Assembly (NCBI RefSeq): GCF_002295115.1
Contig: NZ_NSFV01000014.1
Location: forward strand, 62,001 to 126,000
Direction of reading: 5' to 3'
Length of the DNA stretch: 64,000 nucleotides
Source of the DNA: Mesorhizobium sp. WSM4311
Lineage (GTDB): Bacteria; Pseudomonadota; Alphaproteobacteria; Rhizobiales; Rhizobiaceae
The notes under the pieces are model-generated. The model ran no database searches, was not told the origin of the DNA, and worked only from the letters and a program-made list of their open reading frames with translations. Both the position numbers and the translations under genes were made by a program. Shown one piece after another: positions 49,674 through 57,293 of this stretch (position 1 is its first letter; every line of letters begins with the position of its first letter).

Positions 49674-50789
49674 TCACTGCGAGAGTGGGCGGGTTGGCAG
49701 CAATGCGGGGGGAAGAGCCATCGTTGCCAGCAGGACAGCTTGTGCTGACCTTCGACCCTTCACCTTCCATTTTTTCGGCAAGCCCGGTTGATGGGCTGCG
49801 ACCGGCAGCGAACTCGCGAGCGCGCTCTTGGAAACACCTGCCTTGGGCGCGCGCACCACTGCCGCGGTCCGACGTTTCTCCCTGATACTGTCGATTTTGG
49901 CGCTGTCGATTTCGTCGCGCGCGGCACTGAGGCTGCGGGCCAGGCCGTTGGCTCTTTCGCGCTCCTGGTCCAGCGCCGCGCTCAAATCCATCGAGCTCTG
50001 CTTCAAGGCGTCGCTTTGCTTGCGAGCAATGTCGAGGGCACGCATGGCTGAATCTGCTCGTTGACGTTCCAGTTCGAGCGCTTTGCGAGCCTGCTTCGCG
50101 GCGTCGTCGGCCTGTTGCCGGTCCTTCACCGCCTTGGCCTGCTCCGCGGCGGCCAGATTTGCGCCTGTCTTGAGCGCATCGATGGTGTGACGGGCCGTGG
50201 CGAGTTCCTGCTCTAGCAGCCCGACCTTATGGCGCTCCTCATCCAGCGCCTGCTTCGCGGCGTCGTCGGCCTGTTGCCGGCCCTTCACCGCCTTGGCCTG
50301 CTCCGCTACAGACAGATTTTCGCCTGCCTTGAGCGCATCGATGGTCTGACGGGCCGTGGCGAGTTCCTGTTCCAGCAGCCCGACCTTATGGCGCTCCTCA
50401 TCCAGCGCCTGCGTCGCGGCGACCTGGGAGCCATCCACGGAGGGCGGCGCTTCAGGCATCGCGGCTTTCTTGCTATCCCAGAGACTGGCTTCCGCCCTGA
50501 AATTTTCGATGGCACGCTGCGCCGTCTCCAGATTGAGCGTGAGCGCTTCGTCCGTCCGCTGCTGCGCTTTCAGGGCCTGCGCTTGCCTGGCCAATTCAGC
50601 CCGTGCCGCGGCCAGTTCGCGGCGCAAGGCCGCCTGCTCATCGTCGCCTTTGGCGATATCGGTGCGCTCCGAAACCGCGACCGGCGACCCGCCATTGGCT
50701 GCGGCGGTCGCGGACGCATCGGGCGCCAGCTGGCTATTTGCCGGAGATGCCAACAGCAGGATGAGGATTGACGAAACGACCGGCAGCAT
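49674..50789 (-). CDS. Exported coiled-coil protein with internal 53-residue duplication
   Basis: 371 residues if started at the ATG at 50789, which begins a good signal peptide (LPVVSSILILLLASPANS); the frame is open to 50903. Most of the rest is a long Ala/Glu/Lys coiled coil (AALRRELAAARAELARQAQA onward). A 53-residue unit starting QALDEERHKVGLLEQELATA occurs twice in succession with few differences. The tail is basic (LPKKWKVKGRRS) and ends in a hydrophobic stretch. It is probably a periplasmic structural or scaffold protein. No enzyme motif. Confidence 0.7.
   Translation of the reverse strand: MLPVVSSILILLLASPANSQLAPDASATAAANGGSPVAVSERTDIAKGDDEQAALRRELAAARAELARQAQALKAQQRTDEALTLNLETAQRAIENFRAEASLWDSKKAAMPEAPPSVDGSQVAATQALDEERHKVGLLEQELATARQTIDALKAGENLSVAEQAKAVKGRQQADDAAKQALDEERHKVGLLEQELATARHTIDALKTGANLAAAEQAKAVKDRQQADDAAKQARKALELERQRADSAMRALDIARKQSDALKQSSMDLSAALDQERERANGLARSLSAARDEIDSAKIDSIREKRRTAAVVRAPKAGVSKSALASSLPVAAHQPGLPKKWKVKGRRSAQAVLLATMALPPALLPTRPLSQ
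50095..50412 (-). repeat. Tandem 159-base duplication inside the coiled-coil gene
   Basis: Two in-frame copies (about 50095-50253 and 50254-50412) of the segment coding for QALDEERHKVGLLEQELATA and the following 33 residues. On the plus strand, CGGCCTGTTGCCGG and GAGCGCATCGATGGT are easily seen in both. High DNA identity implies a recent duplication; the length is a multiple of three, so the coiled coil is simply longer. Confidence 0.85.
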
Positions 50790-51135
50790 GGCGTTGCACC
50801 CGCCGCCAAATATCCCGTGAAGCACGATCGAAGGCCGTCGTTCGGTAAAGGTGAAGTCAAAGCGCAGACATTTGGACCTGGTACCCTGCAAATGATTCAT
50901 CACTTGACCTCACCTGGCGCGACCCTCACCGCGATCGTATTCTCCACTTAATTCGAGCTACGGCTGGATGCCGCGTCACCTGGACGCTACCTCCTATTGC
51001 CTTGCTTGTTGTCATTCGAACGAACGAAACCTTGCTGGGGGACGGCTCCGTTCGAAATAGCGGCGCCGAGCATGCCCCGGCAGGCGCGCGGCCAGATTTC
51101 CGCGGCAGTGCCAATCTCATCGTTGGCGAACAGTG

Positions 51136-51768
51136 TCAGATCTTCACAAACCGATAGGCGAAGCGATCGGTCTCGCCCTTGATCGAGGGATCGAACACCT
51201 TGATCGAATGCGCATCGTCCTTGTTCGCCAGTATGGTGCTTTCGGCGTCTAGTACGAACCCGGCTGCCTCCACCTCCTCTCGGACGGATGCAGGTTCAAT
51301 CCGATGCAGCGACTGGGCGTCGCTCGTGCCCGCCCCTGCGGCGGCGGCGTGGTCGACGATGACGTATGACCCACCGGGCTTCAGCCGCTCGTGGACGGCT
51401 CGATTGAAGTCGGCCGCCGTCGCGCCCTTCTTCTGAATCAGCGCGGTGTGGAGATCGTGGTAGAACAGGTGCAGCCACAGGACATCCGCGGGTTGCGTGG
51501 CCTGCGGCATCGCGACGAGGTCCGCCGAGACGGCTTCGACGTTCTCTCGGCCCGGTTCCTTCGCAAGCGTCCGCATGCGGCCGACCGGATCGTTCTTGAA
51601 GTCGGCGACTTCGGCCGGCACGAAGCTGCAGACCCGTCCTTCGGGTCCCACGACGTCGGAGAATAAGCGCGTCCAGTCGCCGTCGCCTGGGTAAACGTCA
51701 ATGACAGTGGAGCCCGCGTCTATACGTGCGAACCGGATCAATTCGGATAGCTTGGATTGGTCGTACAT
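51136..51768 (-). CDS. Class I SAM-dependent methyltransferase-like protein
   Basis: 210 residues from the ATG at 51768, with AAAGGAG at the right distance. The SAM-binding motif I region reads STVIDVYPGDGDWTRLF, with the usual GxGxG altered to PGDGDW. LKPGGSYVIVDHAAAAG is the post-motif strand typical of this fold. ADVLWLHLFYHDLHTA lies between. The same altered motif occurs in a family of putative exported or stress methyltransferases in alphaproteobacteria, but no signal peptide is present here. Last gene on the strand of the SDR operon; a 181-base gap separates it. Confidence 0.8.
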   Translation of the reverse strand: MYDQSKLSELIRFARIDAGSTVIDVYPGDGDWTRLFSDVVGPEGRVCSFVPAEVADFKNDPVGRMRTLAKEPGRENVEAVSADLVAMPQATQPADVLWLHLFYHDLHTALIQKKGATAADFNRAVHERLKPGGSYVIVDHAAAAGAGTSDAQSLHRIEPASVREEVEAAGFVLDAESTILANKDDAHSIKVFDPSIKGETDRFAYRFVKI

Positions 51769-51949
51769 CGGAGTCTCCTTTAGGTTGAGCATTCGACGAG
51801 TGCGAGGGGGCGATCCATGGCTGAGCCACCGTCAAAGCCGATGGCTGCAGCGGGCTTCTCAAGGCTCATGGGAATTTCTCAATTCCGCACGGATCGGATC
51901 GTACCCGATCCGTGCATCGTCGCCCTGCCGGTTGGCAGGTCAGTGTTCA

Positions 51950-52549
51950 TCAGTCGAACTTGACCAGGTCCTTGAAGATCAGTTGACCCCAGCTGTTTCC
52001 GCGCGCCTGGACGAGCAGCCCACCTTCCGACAGCCCGCCAAGCTTGATCGGCGAGAAACCGAGATTTTCCGCAAGCGCACCAATCTCCGCCGCGGCGTCG
52101 TCATGGTCGCTCGCCAGGAACACGACCCTCCTGCCACCATGCACGGCCGGATCCTGATCAAGGACGGCAGCGACCAGATGGTTGAAGCCCTTGACCAGTT
52201 TTGCACCGGTGAAGGCCTGTGCGATGAACCTGGAAGAAGGCTGTCCCCCAAGTTTTTCAGGAGGCACGCCGTAAGCATTGGTCACATCGACGATGGTCTT
52301 CCCCTGCCAGGTGGCGAGCGCCTTCGCGACCTCGGGGTGCGACTCGAAACGGACAGCCAGAAAGATGATGTCCGCCTTGACCGCGTCGGCCAGCTTCTTG
52401 GGAATGATCGTGGGTCCGATCGCCGCCGCATCGGCTGCAAAGCTTTCCGGGTCGCGCGTGGTAGCAACGGACACGTCGATGCCCTTGCGGGCAAACGCCT
52501 TGGCCAATGCCTGGCCGATATTGCCGAAGCCTATAATTGAATAGCTCAT
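51950..52549 (-). CDS. NADP-dependent F420-reductase-like oxidoreductase
   Basis: 199 residues from the ATG at 52549. The N-terminal Rossmann motif SIIGFGNIGQALAKAFARKG, then ADIIFLAVRFESHPEV and IVDVTNAYGV, are those of the 'NADP oxidoreductase, coenzyme F420-dependent' family (ProC/FNO-like). FNHLVAAVLDQDP and GFSPIKLGGLSEGG continue the match. It is downstream of two SDR genes in the same orientation. In bacteria without F420 these enzymes reduce other substrates with NADPH. Confidence 0.87.
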   Translation of the reverse strand: MSYSIIGFGNIGQALAKAFARKGIDVSVATTRDPESFAADAAAIGPTIIPKKLADAVKADIIFLAVRFESHPEVAKALATWQGKTIVDVTNAYGVPPEKLGGQPSSRFIAQAFTGAKLVKGFNHLVAAVLDQDPAVHGGRRVVFLASDHDDAAAEIGALAENLGFSPIKLGGLSEGGLLVQARGNSWGQLIFKDLVKFD

Positions 52550-52580
52550 AATGCTTCTCCGATCTTGTTTTAACGCGGGG

Positions 52581-53333
52581 TCAGACCTGCGCCATGCCAC
52601 CGTCGACGGCGAGATCCACGCCAGTGATGAAAGAACTTTCATCGGAGGCGAGGAACGTGACGGCAGCCGCGATTTCCTCTGGCTTGCCCCTGCGACCCAT
52701 TGGGATCTGTGAAGCAAACTGGGCGGCCGCTTGCTCGGCTTGCTCAGGGGTAAGCCCCGTTGTTGTCTCCAGCGCGGGGGTCTCGATTGCTCCGGGGCTC
52801 ATCGTATTCACTCGGATTTTGCGGTCTTTCAGCTCCAGTGTCCAAGCGCGCGAGAAGTTGCGCACGGCCGCCTTACTCGCGGCGTATGTGCTAAACCCCG
52901 GCAATCCCAACACGTTCGAAACGGAAGAATTCAGGATGATCGAACCGCCGTCTTTGAAGAGGGGAAGGGCCTTCTGCACCGTGAAGAACAGCCCCTTCAC
53001 GTTCACATCGAAGGTCTGATCGAAGTGGGCCTCAGTAGCGACCGCGAGCGGTGCGATTGTCCCCGCGCCCGCGTTCGCGAAGAGAACGTCGATGTGACCA
53101 TGTTTCTCTTTCACGATGGCATAGAGCCGGTCCAGATCCTCCAAGCGAGCCACGTCGCCCGTGACCGTCGTAATGTTACTCTTGATGAACGCTGCGGCCT
53201 CCTTCAGCTCTTTCTCTCGTCGCCCGGTGATGACGACGTGTGCACCTTCTTCCACGAAGCGCTTGGCCGTCGCCAAGCCAATCCCGCTGCTTCCGCCTGT
53301 GACGACTGCAACCTTGCCTTCGAGTTTTTTCAT
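52581..53333 (-). CDS. Short-chain dehydrogenase/reductase
   Basis: 250 residues. TGGSSGIGLATAKRFVEEG (about 12-30), NAGAG (about 88-92), catalytic Ser in ILNSSVSNV and YAASK (about 151-155). The end, LASDESSFITGVDLAVDGGM, is the classical SDR end. It is closely similar to the next gene (both have the KALPL, GGSII and DVNVKG/DTNVKG stretches), so the two arose by duplication. Second gene of a minus-strand operon controlled from the 54136-54363 region. Confidence 0.93.
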   Translation of the reverse strand: MKKLEGKVAVVTGGSSGIGLATAKRFVEEGAHVVITGRREKELKEAAAFIKSNITTVTGDVARLEDLDRLYAIVKEKHGHIDVLFANAGAGTIAPLAVATEAHFDQTFDVNVKGLFFTVQKALPLFKDGGSIILNSSVSNVLGLPGFSTYAASKAAVRNFSRAWTLELKDRKIRVNTMSPGAIETPALETTTGLTPEQAEQAAAQFASQIPMGRRGKPEEIAAAVTFLASDESSFITGVDLAVDGGMAQV

Positions 53334-53400
53334 GATCTTTCACCTTTGGTCGTGTGTTTGGTTTTTCGTAGAGTTTGAGAAGCGTGGTCCCGCATCGGGG

Positions 53401-54135
53401 TCACAGTTGTGCCAGGCCGCCGTCGACGGCGACTTCGCTGGCAGTCATGAAGCTGCTGTCCGACGACGCGAGAAAGGCGGCCACGGCCCCGATCTCCGCC
53501 GGATCGGCCATGCGCTGGAGCGGAGTCATCGCGCCGTAGGCCTTCTGGCCTTCCTCGCCCAGCGCCTCTCTCGCGAGTTCGGTCGCCGTCGCCCCTGGCG
53601 ACAGCACGTTGACCCGGATGCCGGTGCCCTTCAGGTCTTCCGCCCAGGTCCGCGCGAGGTTGCGCACTGCCGCCTTGCTCGCGCTGTAGGCGGTGAACCC
53701 CGGAGCGCCCGTGGTGCCGGCGCTCGATCCGGTCAGGATGATCGAGCCGCCCTGGCCCATCAGCGGCAACGCCTTCTGGACCGTGAAGATCGTACCCTTC
53801 ACATTGGTGTCGAAGGTTTCGTCAATGTGCTCGGCGGTGATCTGGCCGAGCGGAAGCGGGCCGCCGGCCCCGGCATTGGCGAAGACGATGTCGAGGCTTC
53901 CGCGCTCGGCCTTCACCGCCGCGTAGAGCCGGTCGAGGTCGGCCTCATTCGAGACCGAGCCCTTCACCGCGCGGGCATTGGGCCCGAGGTCGGCCACGGC
54001 GGCGTCGAGCGCTTCCTGCCGGCGGCCGAAGATGAAGACGAAGGCGCCCTCCTCGATGATGCGCTTTGCCGCGGCGCGACCGATGCCGGTGGCGCCGCCG
54101 GTGATGACGGCGGTCTTGCCATTCAGTCTGTTCAT
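53401..54135 (-). CDS. Short-chain dehydrogenase/reductase
   Basis: 244 residues from the ATG at 54135, which has AAAGG nine bases upstream; the in-frame ATG at 54144 touches that ribosome site. TGGATGIGRAAAKRIIEEG (about 12-30), NAGAGG, catalytic Ser in ILTGSSAGTTGAPG, and YSASK (about 149-153). Paralogue of the following gene. First gene of the operon, divergent from the LysR gene at 54364. Confidence 0.93.
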   Translation of the reverse strand: MNRLNGKTAVITGGATGIGRAAAKRIIEEGAFVFIFGRRQEALDAAVADLGPNARAVKGSVSNEADLDRLYAAVKAERGSLDIVFANAGAGGPLPLGQITAEHIDETFDTNVKGTIFTVQKALPLMGQGGSIILTGSSAGTTGAPGFTAYSASKAAVRNLARTWAEDLKGTGIRVNVLSPGATATELAREALGEEGQKAYGAMTPLQRMADPAEIGAVAAFLASSDSSFMTASEVAVDGGLAQL

Positions 54136-54229
54136 GTCATGCATCCTTTGTTTCGCCGTCTTGTGTCCTTGGCTGTACGGGGAAGTCCCGCGAGAGCCTC
54201 AAGATGGGTTCGCGGAAGTCGGGCGGTGA

Positions 54230-54245
54230 GTGCGCAATCGCGCAC
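54230..54245. promoter_or_regulatory. Inverted repeat in the SDR-LysR divergent promoter region
   Basis: GTGCGC-AATC-GCGCAC is a perfect six-base inverted repeat, 95 bases from the SDR start and 119 bases from the LysR start. Position and symmetry fit a LysR-type operator; the motif is GC-rich and could also arise by chance. Confidence 0.35.
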
Positions 54246-54363
54246 ATCGGTGGTGCGAAAACGATCCAGCTGGATGATTGAACGCCGCGACGACCGCGCG
54301 AACCACGGCTGAGCGTGTTAGAATGGGCTTTGCAAACCGCACTGCGCGGCGCAGGAATGCACC

Positions 54364-55287
54364 ATGATCGACTGGGATGACGTTCGCTACTTTCTTGCCG
54401 CCGCGCGCGGAGGCTCGGTGCGGGCTGCCGCCGCGCACCTCGGAGTGAATCATTCAACCGTGCTGCGACGCATCGCCCAGTTCGAGGAACGTCTCGGGGC
54501 GCAGATGTTCGAAAAGCTGCCTTCGGGCTACCGCCTGACGGCTGCGGGCGAGGAGGTCCTCGATCTGGCGAACCAGATGGAAGCGTCGTCGCACCAGCTG
54601 GAGACGCGCGTCTTCGGTCGCGACCAGAGCGCGCGCGGGCTTTTGCGGGTGACGCTTCCACCGTTTCTCGCCACGCACCTGCTCATGCCAGATCTCGCCG
54701 ACTTCGCGCGTATGCATCGCGACATCGAGATGGAAATCTTGACCGCTGGCGAGGTGGCGAATCTGACCAACCGGGAGGCCGACGTCGCGATCCGCATTGT
54801 CGCCGACCGCAAGACCCTGCCGCTCAATCTTCACGGACTGAAGGGGCCGGAGTTGTTCAGCGGCGTCTACATGTCTCGCGATCGACTAGCCGCGTCGCGT
54901 GCGGGCACGCCTGATCCCATCCGGTGGATCGTCATAGACAATCATGGAATTCCGGACTGGGCGCGCGAGGGAGAAGTTCACACCACGGGAGCTCCGTTCA
55001 GGACGCCGGATGCCGAGACGCAGATCATCGCGGCGCAGCAAGGAATCGGGATGACGAAACTGCCGTGCTTCGTCGGAGATACCGACCCCCTGCTGGTCAG
55101 GGTGCCGGGCATCAACCCGCCCATGCATGGGACACTCTGGCTTCTCACGCAGGGCGAGACACGCAAGACGAAGCGCGTGCGGCTCTTCACCGACTTCGTA
55201 TCCCGCAGGCTCGCCGCGTACGCGCCGCTTCTCGCGGGCCTGTCCGTATCGCGCGAGGCGACAGTGCAGCCGTTGCCGGCCAGATGA
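54364..55287 (+). CDS. LysR-family regulator
   Basis: 307 residues. The winged helix: WDDVRYFLAAARGGSVRAAA, then LGVNHSTVLRRIAQFEERLG. The effector domain (about 90-290) has LLRVTLPPFLATHLLMPDL and a READVAIRIV motif typical of the subgroup that controls divergent oxidoreductase genes. The last 15 residues vary and may be dispensable. The likely target is the SDR-SDR-F420-like operon on the other strand. Confidence 0.92.
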   Translation: MIDWDDVRYFLAAARGGSVRAAAAHLGVNHSTVLRRIAQFEERLGAQMFEKLPSGYRLTAAGEEVLDLANQMEASSHQLETRVFGRDQSARGLLRVTLPPFLATHLLMPDLADFARMHRDIEMEILTAGEVANLTNREADVAIRIVADRKTLPLNLHGLKGPELFSGVYMSRDRLAASRAGTPDPIRWIVIDNHGIPDWAREGEVHTTGAPFRTPDAETQIIAAQQGIGMTKLPCFVGDTDPLLVRVPGINPPMHGTLWLLTQGETRKTKRVRLFTDFVSRRLAAYAPLLAGLSVSREATVQPLPAR

Positions 55288-55402
55288 CCGAATGGCGGCT
55301 TTTAGCAGCAAAGAAACGTTGGCACGAATGACCGAATGGAGGCGCATTGCCGCCATTCGAAGCCCAGACAACCTGAGCCGATCAAGGATCGCTTGGCCGA
55401 AA

Positions 55403-55861
55403 TCAGTGCGCCACGCCATCCGAAGCGTGCAGCAGCCTCCAGGTCGAGCCGACACGCCCATGGAACTGCGACGCAAACCTCTCAGCGGCGACATCCTCCA
55501 GGCCGTCATCGACCAGCGCCTCGATGCTTCGCCGCATCAGGGCGAGTTGCATCTGCCTTGCGTGTTCCTGGTCCGCCTCCCGCATGATTTCCGTCACGTG
55601 GTAGGCGACGACGGGTTGGCCGAGGCATGAGAGCAGCGCGTTGGCCTCGGCTGTTACAGCGGTCACTGCGTCTTCGATCTTCATTCTGGCGATCCTCATC
55701 AAGAACGATGCTGACGCCTCCCCGCAAAGGCGACGGTGGTCCGTCGCTTCTTCTTTGATTTCAGCCTGCTGCGCCACGGAAAGCGGCGCGCCAGGCTTGC
55801 AATTACTGTCTTCTCCGGCCCCTCGGGCTGCCTCGTTTGGCCTGGAAATAGTATCCGTCAA
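55403..55861 (-). CDS. Hypothetical protein under a CtrA-like site
   Basis: 152 residues. The N-terminal 35 residues are polar and probably disordered. The rest is largely helical (SFLMRIARMKIEDAVTAVTA, VTEIMREADQEHARQMQLAL, MRRSIEALVDDGLEDVA). It has no signal peptide and no domain I recognise. A TTAA-N7-TTAA site lies 26-40 bases upstream of the start at 55861, overlapping where the promoter should be, so cell-cycle control is possible. If the site is functional this would be a new CtrA-regulated gene. Confidence 0.6.
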   Translation of the reverse strand: MTDTISRPNEAARGAGEDSNCKPGAPLSVAQQAEIKEEATDHRRLCGEASASFLMRIARMKIEDAVTAVTAEANALLSCLGQPVVAYHVTEIMREADQEHARQMQLALMRRSIEALVDDGLEDVAAERFASQFHGRVGSTWRLLHASDGVAH

Positions 55862-55886
55862 ATTTGATTCAAAGGCGAACGGATAG

Positions 55887-55901
55887 TTAATCGATGGTTA
55901 A
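55887..55901 (-). promoter_or_regulatory. CtrA-type binding site upstream of the hypothetical gene at 55403-55861
   Basis: On the minus strand it reads TTAACCATCGATTAAC: the TTAACCAT octamer followed three bases later by TTAAC, the same pattern as the minC site. TTAA units are at 55898-55901 and 55887-55890, seven bases apart. It lies 26 bases from the start codon on that strand and 125 bases from the divergent gene at 56026. Confidence 0.65.
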
Positions 55902-56025
55902 TGGCAGCACTGGCCACGCCTCCCCGATCAGGATATTTCGCCTCGGCGTCTTCTGCCGCGCAATAGCCGCAAAGCTGCCCGATGGCTGCCTGGCCTGTTG
56001 ATCCGCCACGAAGAAAGGTTCTGTC

Positions 56026-56910
56026 ATGCGGTTGGTCTGGACGGTCATGTTTGCCCTGGCGAGCAGCGCTGCCTTCGCCGCCTCGCCCGAGGATGATTAT
56101 ATCGCCGCGCGCGACAAGGCGATTGCCGACATCGCGGCGATGGAGAGCACGAACACACCCGTGGAGACGCTCGATGCGGCCAATGAAAAGGCCCGCGCCG
56201 ATCTCGAAAAACGGCTTTCCGCCCTGCTCGGCCCTTTCACGGTCAAGGATTTTCCGGCGGCCGGCACGATCAACATCGAAAGCCTGAGTTCCTCCGATGT
56301 CGGCTTCGGCATGCTGGACGGGCTGCGCCACGGCACCGAGGACGGCCCCAGCATCGTGGCCTCGACACGCGGGCTGGTCGAGCGCTGGCTTAAGTCGCGC
56401 GCCGCCGAGACGGACGCCGATCTTAAACTGCCCACAAGCTTCGACGCGGCGCTGAAGCTCGATGCCTTCTACACCCAGGCCATCGGCAGCGACGCCGCCT
56501 TCACCAGCACGCTCGACTTCGCGCTGAAGAAGCCTGACGGCGCCGACATGGCGATCGCCCGCCTCGGCGGCTGGGCACAGGATATCGGACCGAACTCCGA
56601 CCAGGAGGTTGTCGTCACGGTCGTCAAGGGCAACAGCGTCCTGATCGCCGAAGCGCCCGCGACTCCGCCCGTCCCCAAGATCGCGGCCTGCAATGCCGCG
56701 TGGACCGCCGCCGACGCCGCCGCCCAGAAACTCGCCAAGCAGGCCACCGACGACAGCGACGAAAACACATCCGACGCCGCCAACGCCGCCTGGACGAAAG
56801 GCGACAACGACTTCCGCGCCTGCATGGGCAAGAGCCTGCCGGACACCCCGGCCTACCCCGCCCTGCTCGCCCAGGCGCAGGCGCTGGCGGATCACATGGC
56901 GGCGAATTAG
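56026..56910 (+). CDS. Secreted or periplasmic hypothetical protein
   Basis: 294 residues. Signal peptide RLVWTVMFALASSAAFA, then SPEDDYIAARDKAIADIAAM, a helical region (DAANEKARADLEKRLSALLG), a central domain of about 100 residues (SDVGFGMLDGLRHGTEDG, SFDAALKLDAFYTQAIG) and an Ala-rich C-terminal helix. Two Cys near the end (KIAACNAAW, FRACMGKS) could pair in the periplasm. I do not recognise the family. Divergent from the hypothetical gene with the CtrA-like site. Confidence 0.72.
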   Translation: MRLVWTVMFALASSAAFAASPEDDYIAARDKAIADIAAMESTNTPVETLDAANEKARADLEKRLSALLGPFTVKDFPAAGTINIESLSSSDVGFGMLDGLRHGTEDGPSIVASTRGLVERWLKSRAAETDADLKLPTSFDAALKLDAFYTQAIGSDAAFTSTLDFALKKPDGADMAIARLGGWAQDIGPNSDQEVVVTVVKGNSVLIAEAPATPPVPKIAACNAAWTAADAAAQKLAKQATDDSDENTSDAANAAWTKGDNDFRACMGKSLPDTPAYPALLAQAQALADHMAAN

Positions 56911-56944
56911 GCGCGCAAGAGAGTGGCGCGACGCCGACGCTGCC

Positions 56945-56992
56945 GATCTCCCCACCTGTGGGGGAGATGGCCGGCAGGCCAGAGGGGGGCGC
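56945..56992 (-). repeat. Palindromic intergenic repeat, family A copy 3
   Basis: GATCTCCCCACCTGTGGGGG, then AGATGGCCGGCAGGCCAGAG and a G run. Same family as 8911-8954, in reverse orientation. It starts 35 bases after the stop of the secreted-protein gene. Confidence 0.8.
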
Positions 56993-57082
56993 TGGCCCGC
57001 CGACGTCTGATAGCGTTGGATTACCCGTAACCTTGAGAAGAACGCGCCTCGCTGGGCCAATCGGCAAGGCCGAGTTCCTTCA

Positions 57083-57134
57083 CGCCCCCCTCTGCCCTGC
57101 CGGGCATCTCCCCCACGAGGGGGGAGATTGGCAG
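57083..57134 (+). repeat. Palindromic intergenic repeat, family A copy 4
   Basis: CGCCCCCCTCTGCCCTGCCG, then GGCATCTCCCCCACGAGGGG and GGAGATTGGCAG. It faces copy 3 about 90 bases away, repeating the inverted-pair layout seen at 8911-9066. Confidence 0.8.
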
Positions 57135-57293
57135 TTCGCCGCCGGCGCCCTCTTGTTGCCCCGGCATCCCACCACCATATCGTCGGCGCGCGGCACACTG
57201 AACGCAGTTGCCAGCACCGCAAAAAATGGTTTGAAAGGAAAGTGCCGAACGCGCCCGGCGCGGCGGGCCGATGAACAGCGTGGGAAAATCTGC

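Larger units (their letters stand above)
56911..57293. other. Intergenic region upstream of htpG with two repeats
   Basis: 383 bases. It holds the two inverted family A repeats annotated separately. The htpG frame is open across much of it, but that translation is repeat-derived. No heat-shock (sigma-32) promoter could be assigned with confidence. Confidence 0.5.

Noticed and set aside
55284..55343. Repeated ATGACCGAATGG at about 55284 and 55328 after the LysR gene
   Set aside because: Two 12-base matches only; too short to distinguish from chance or a local duplication remnant, and no gene follows.
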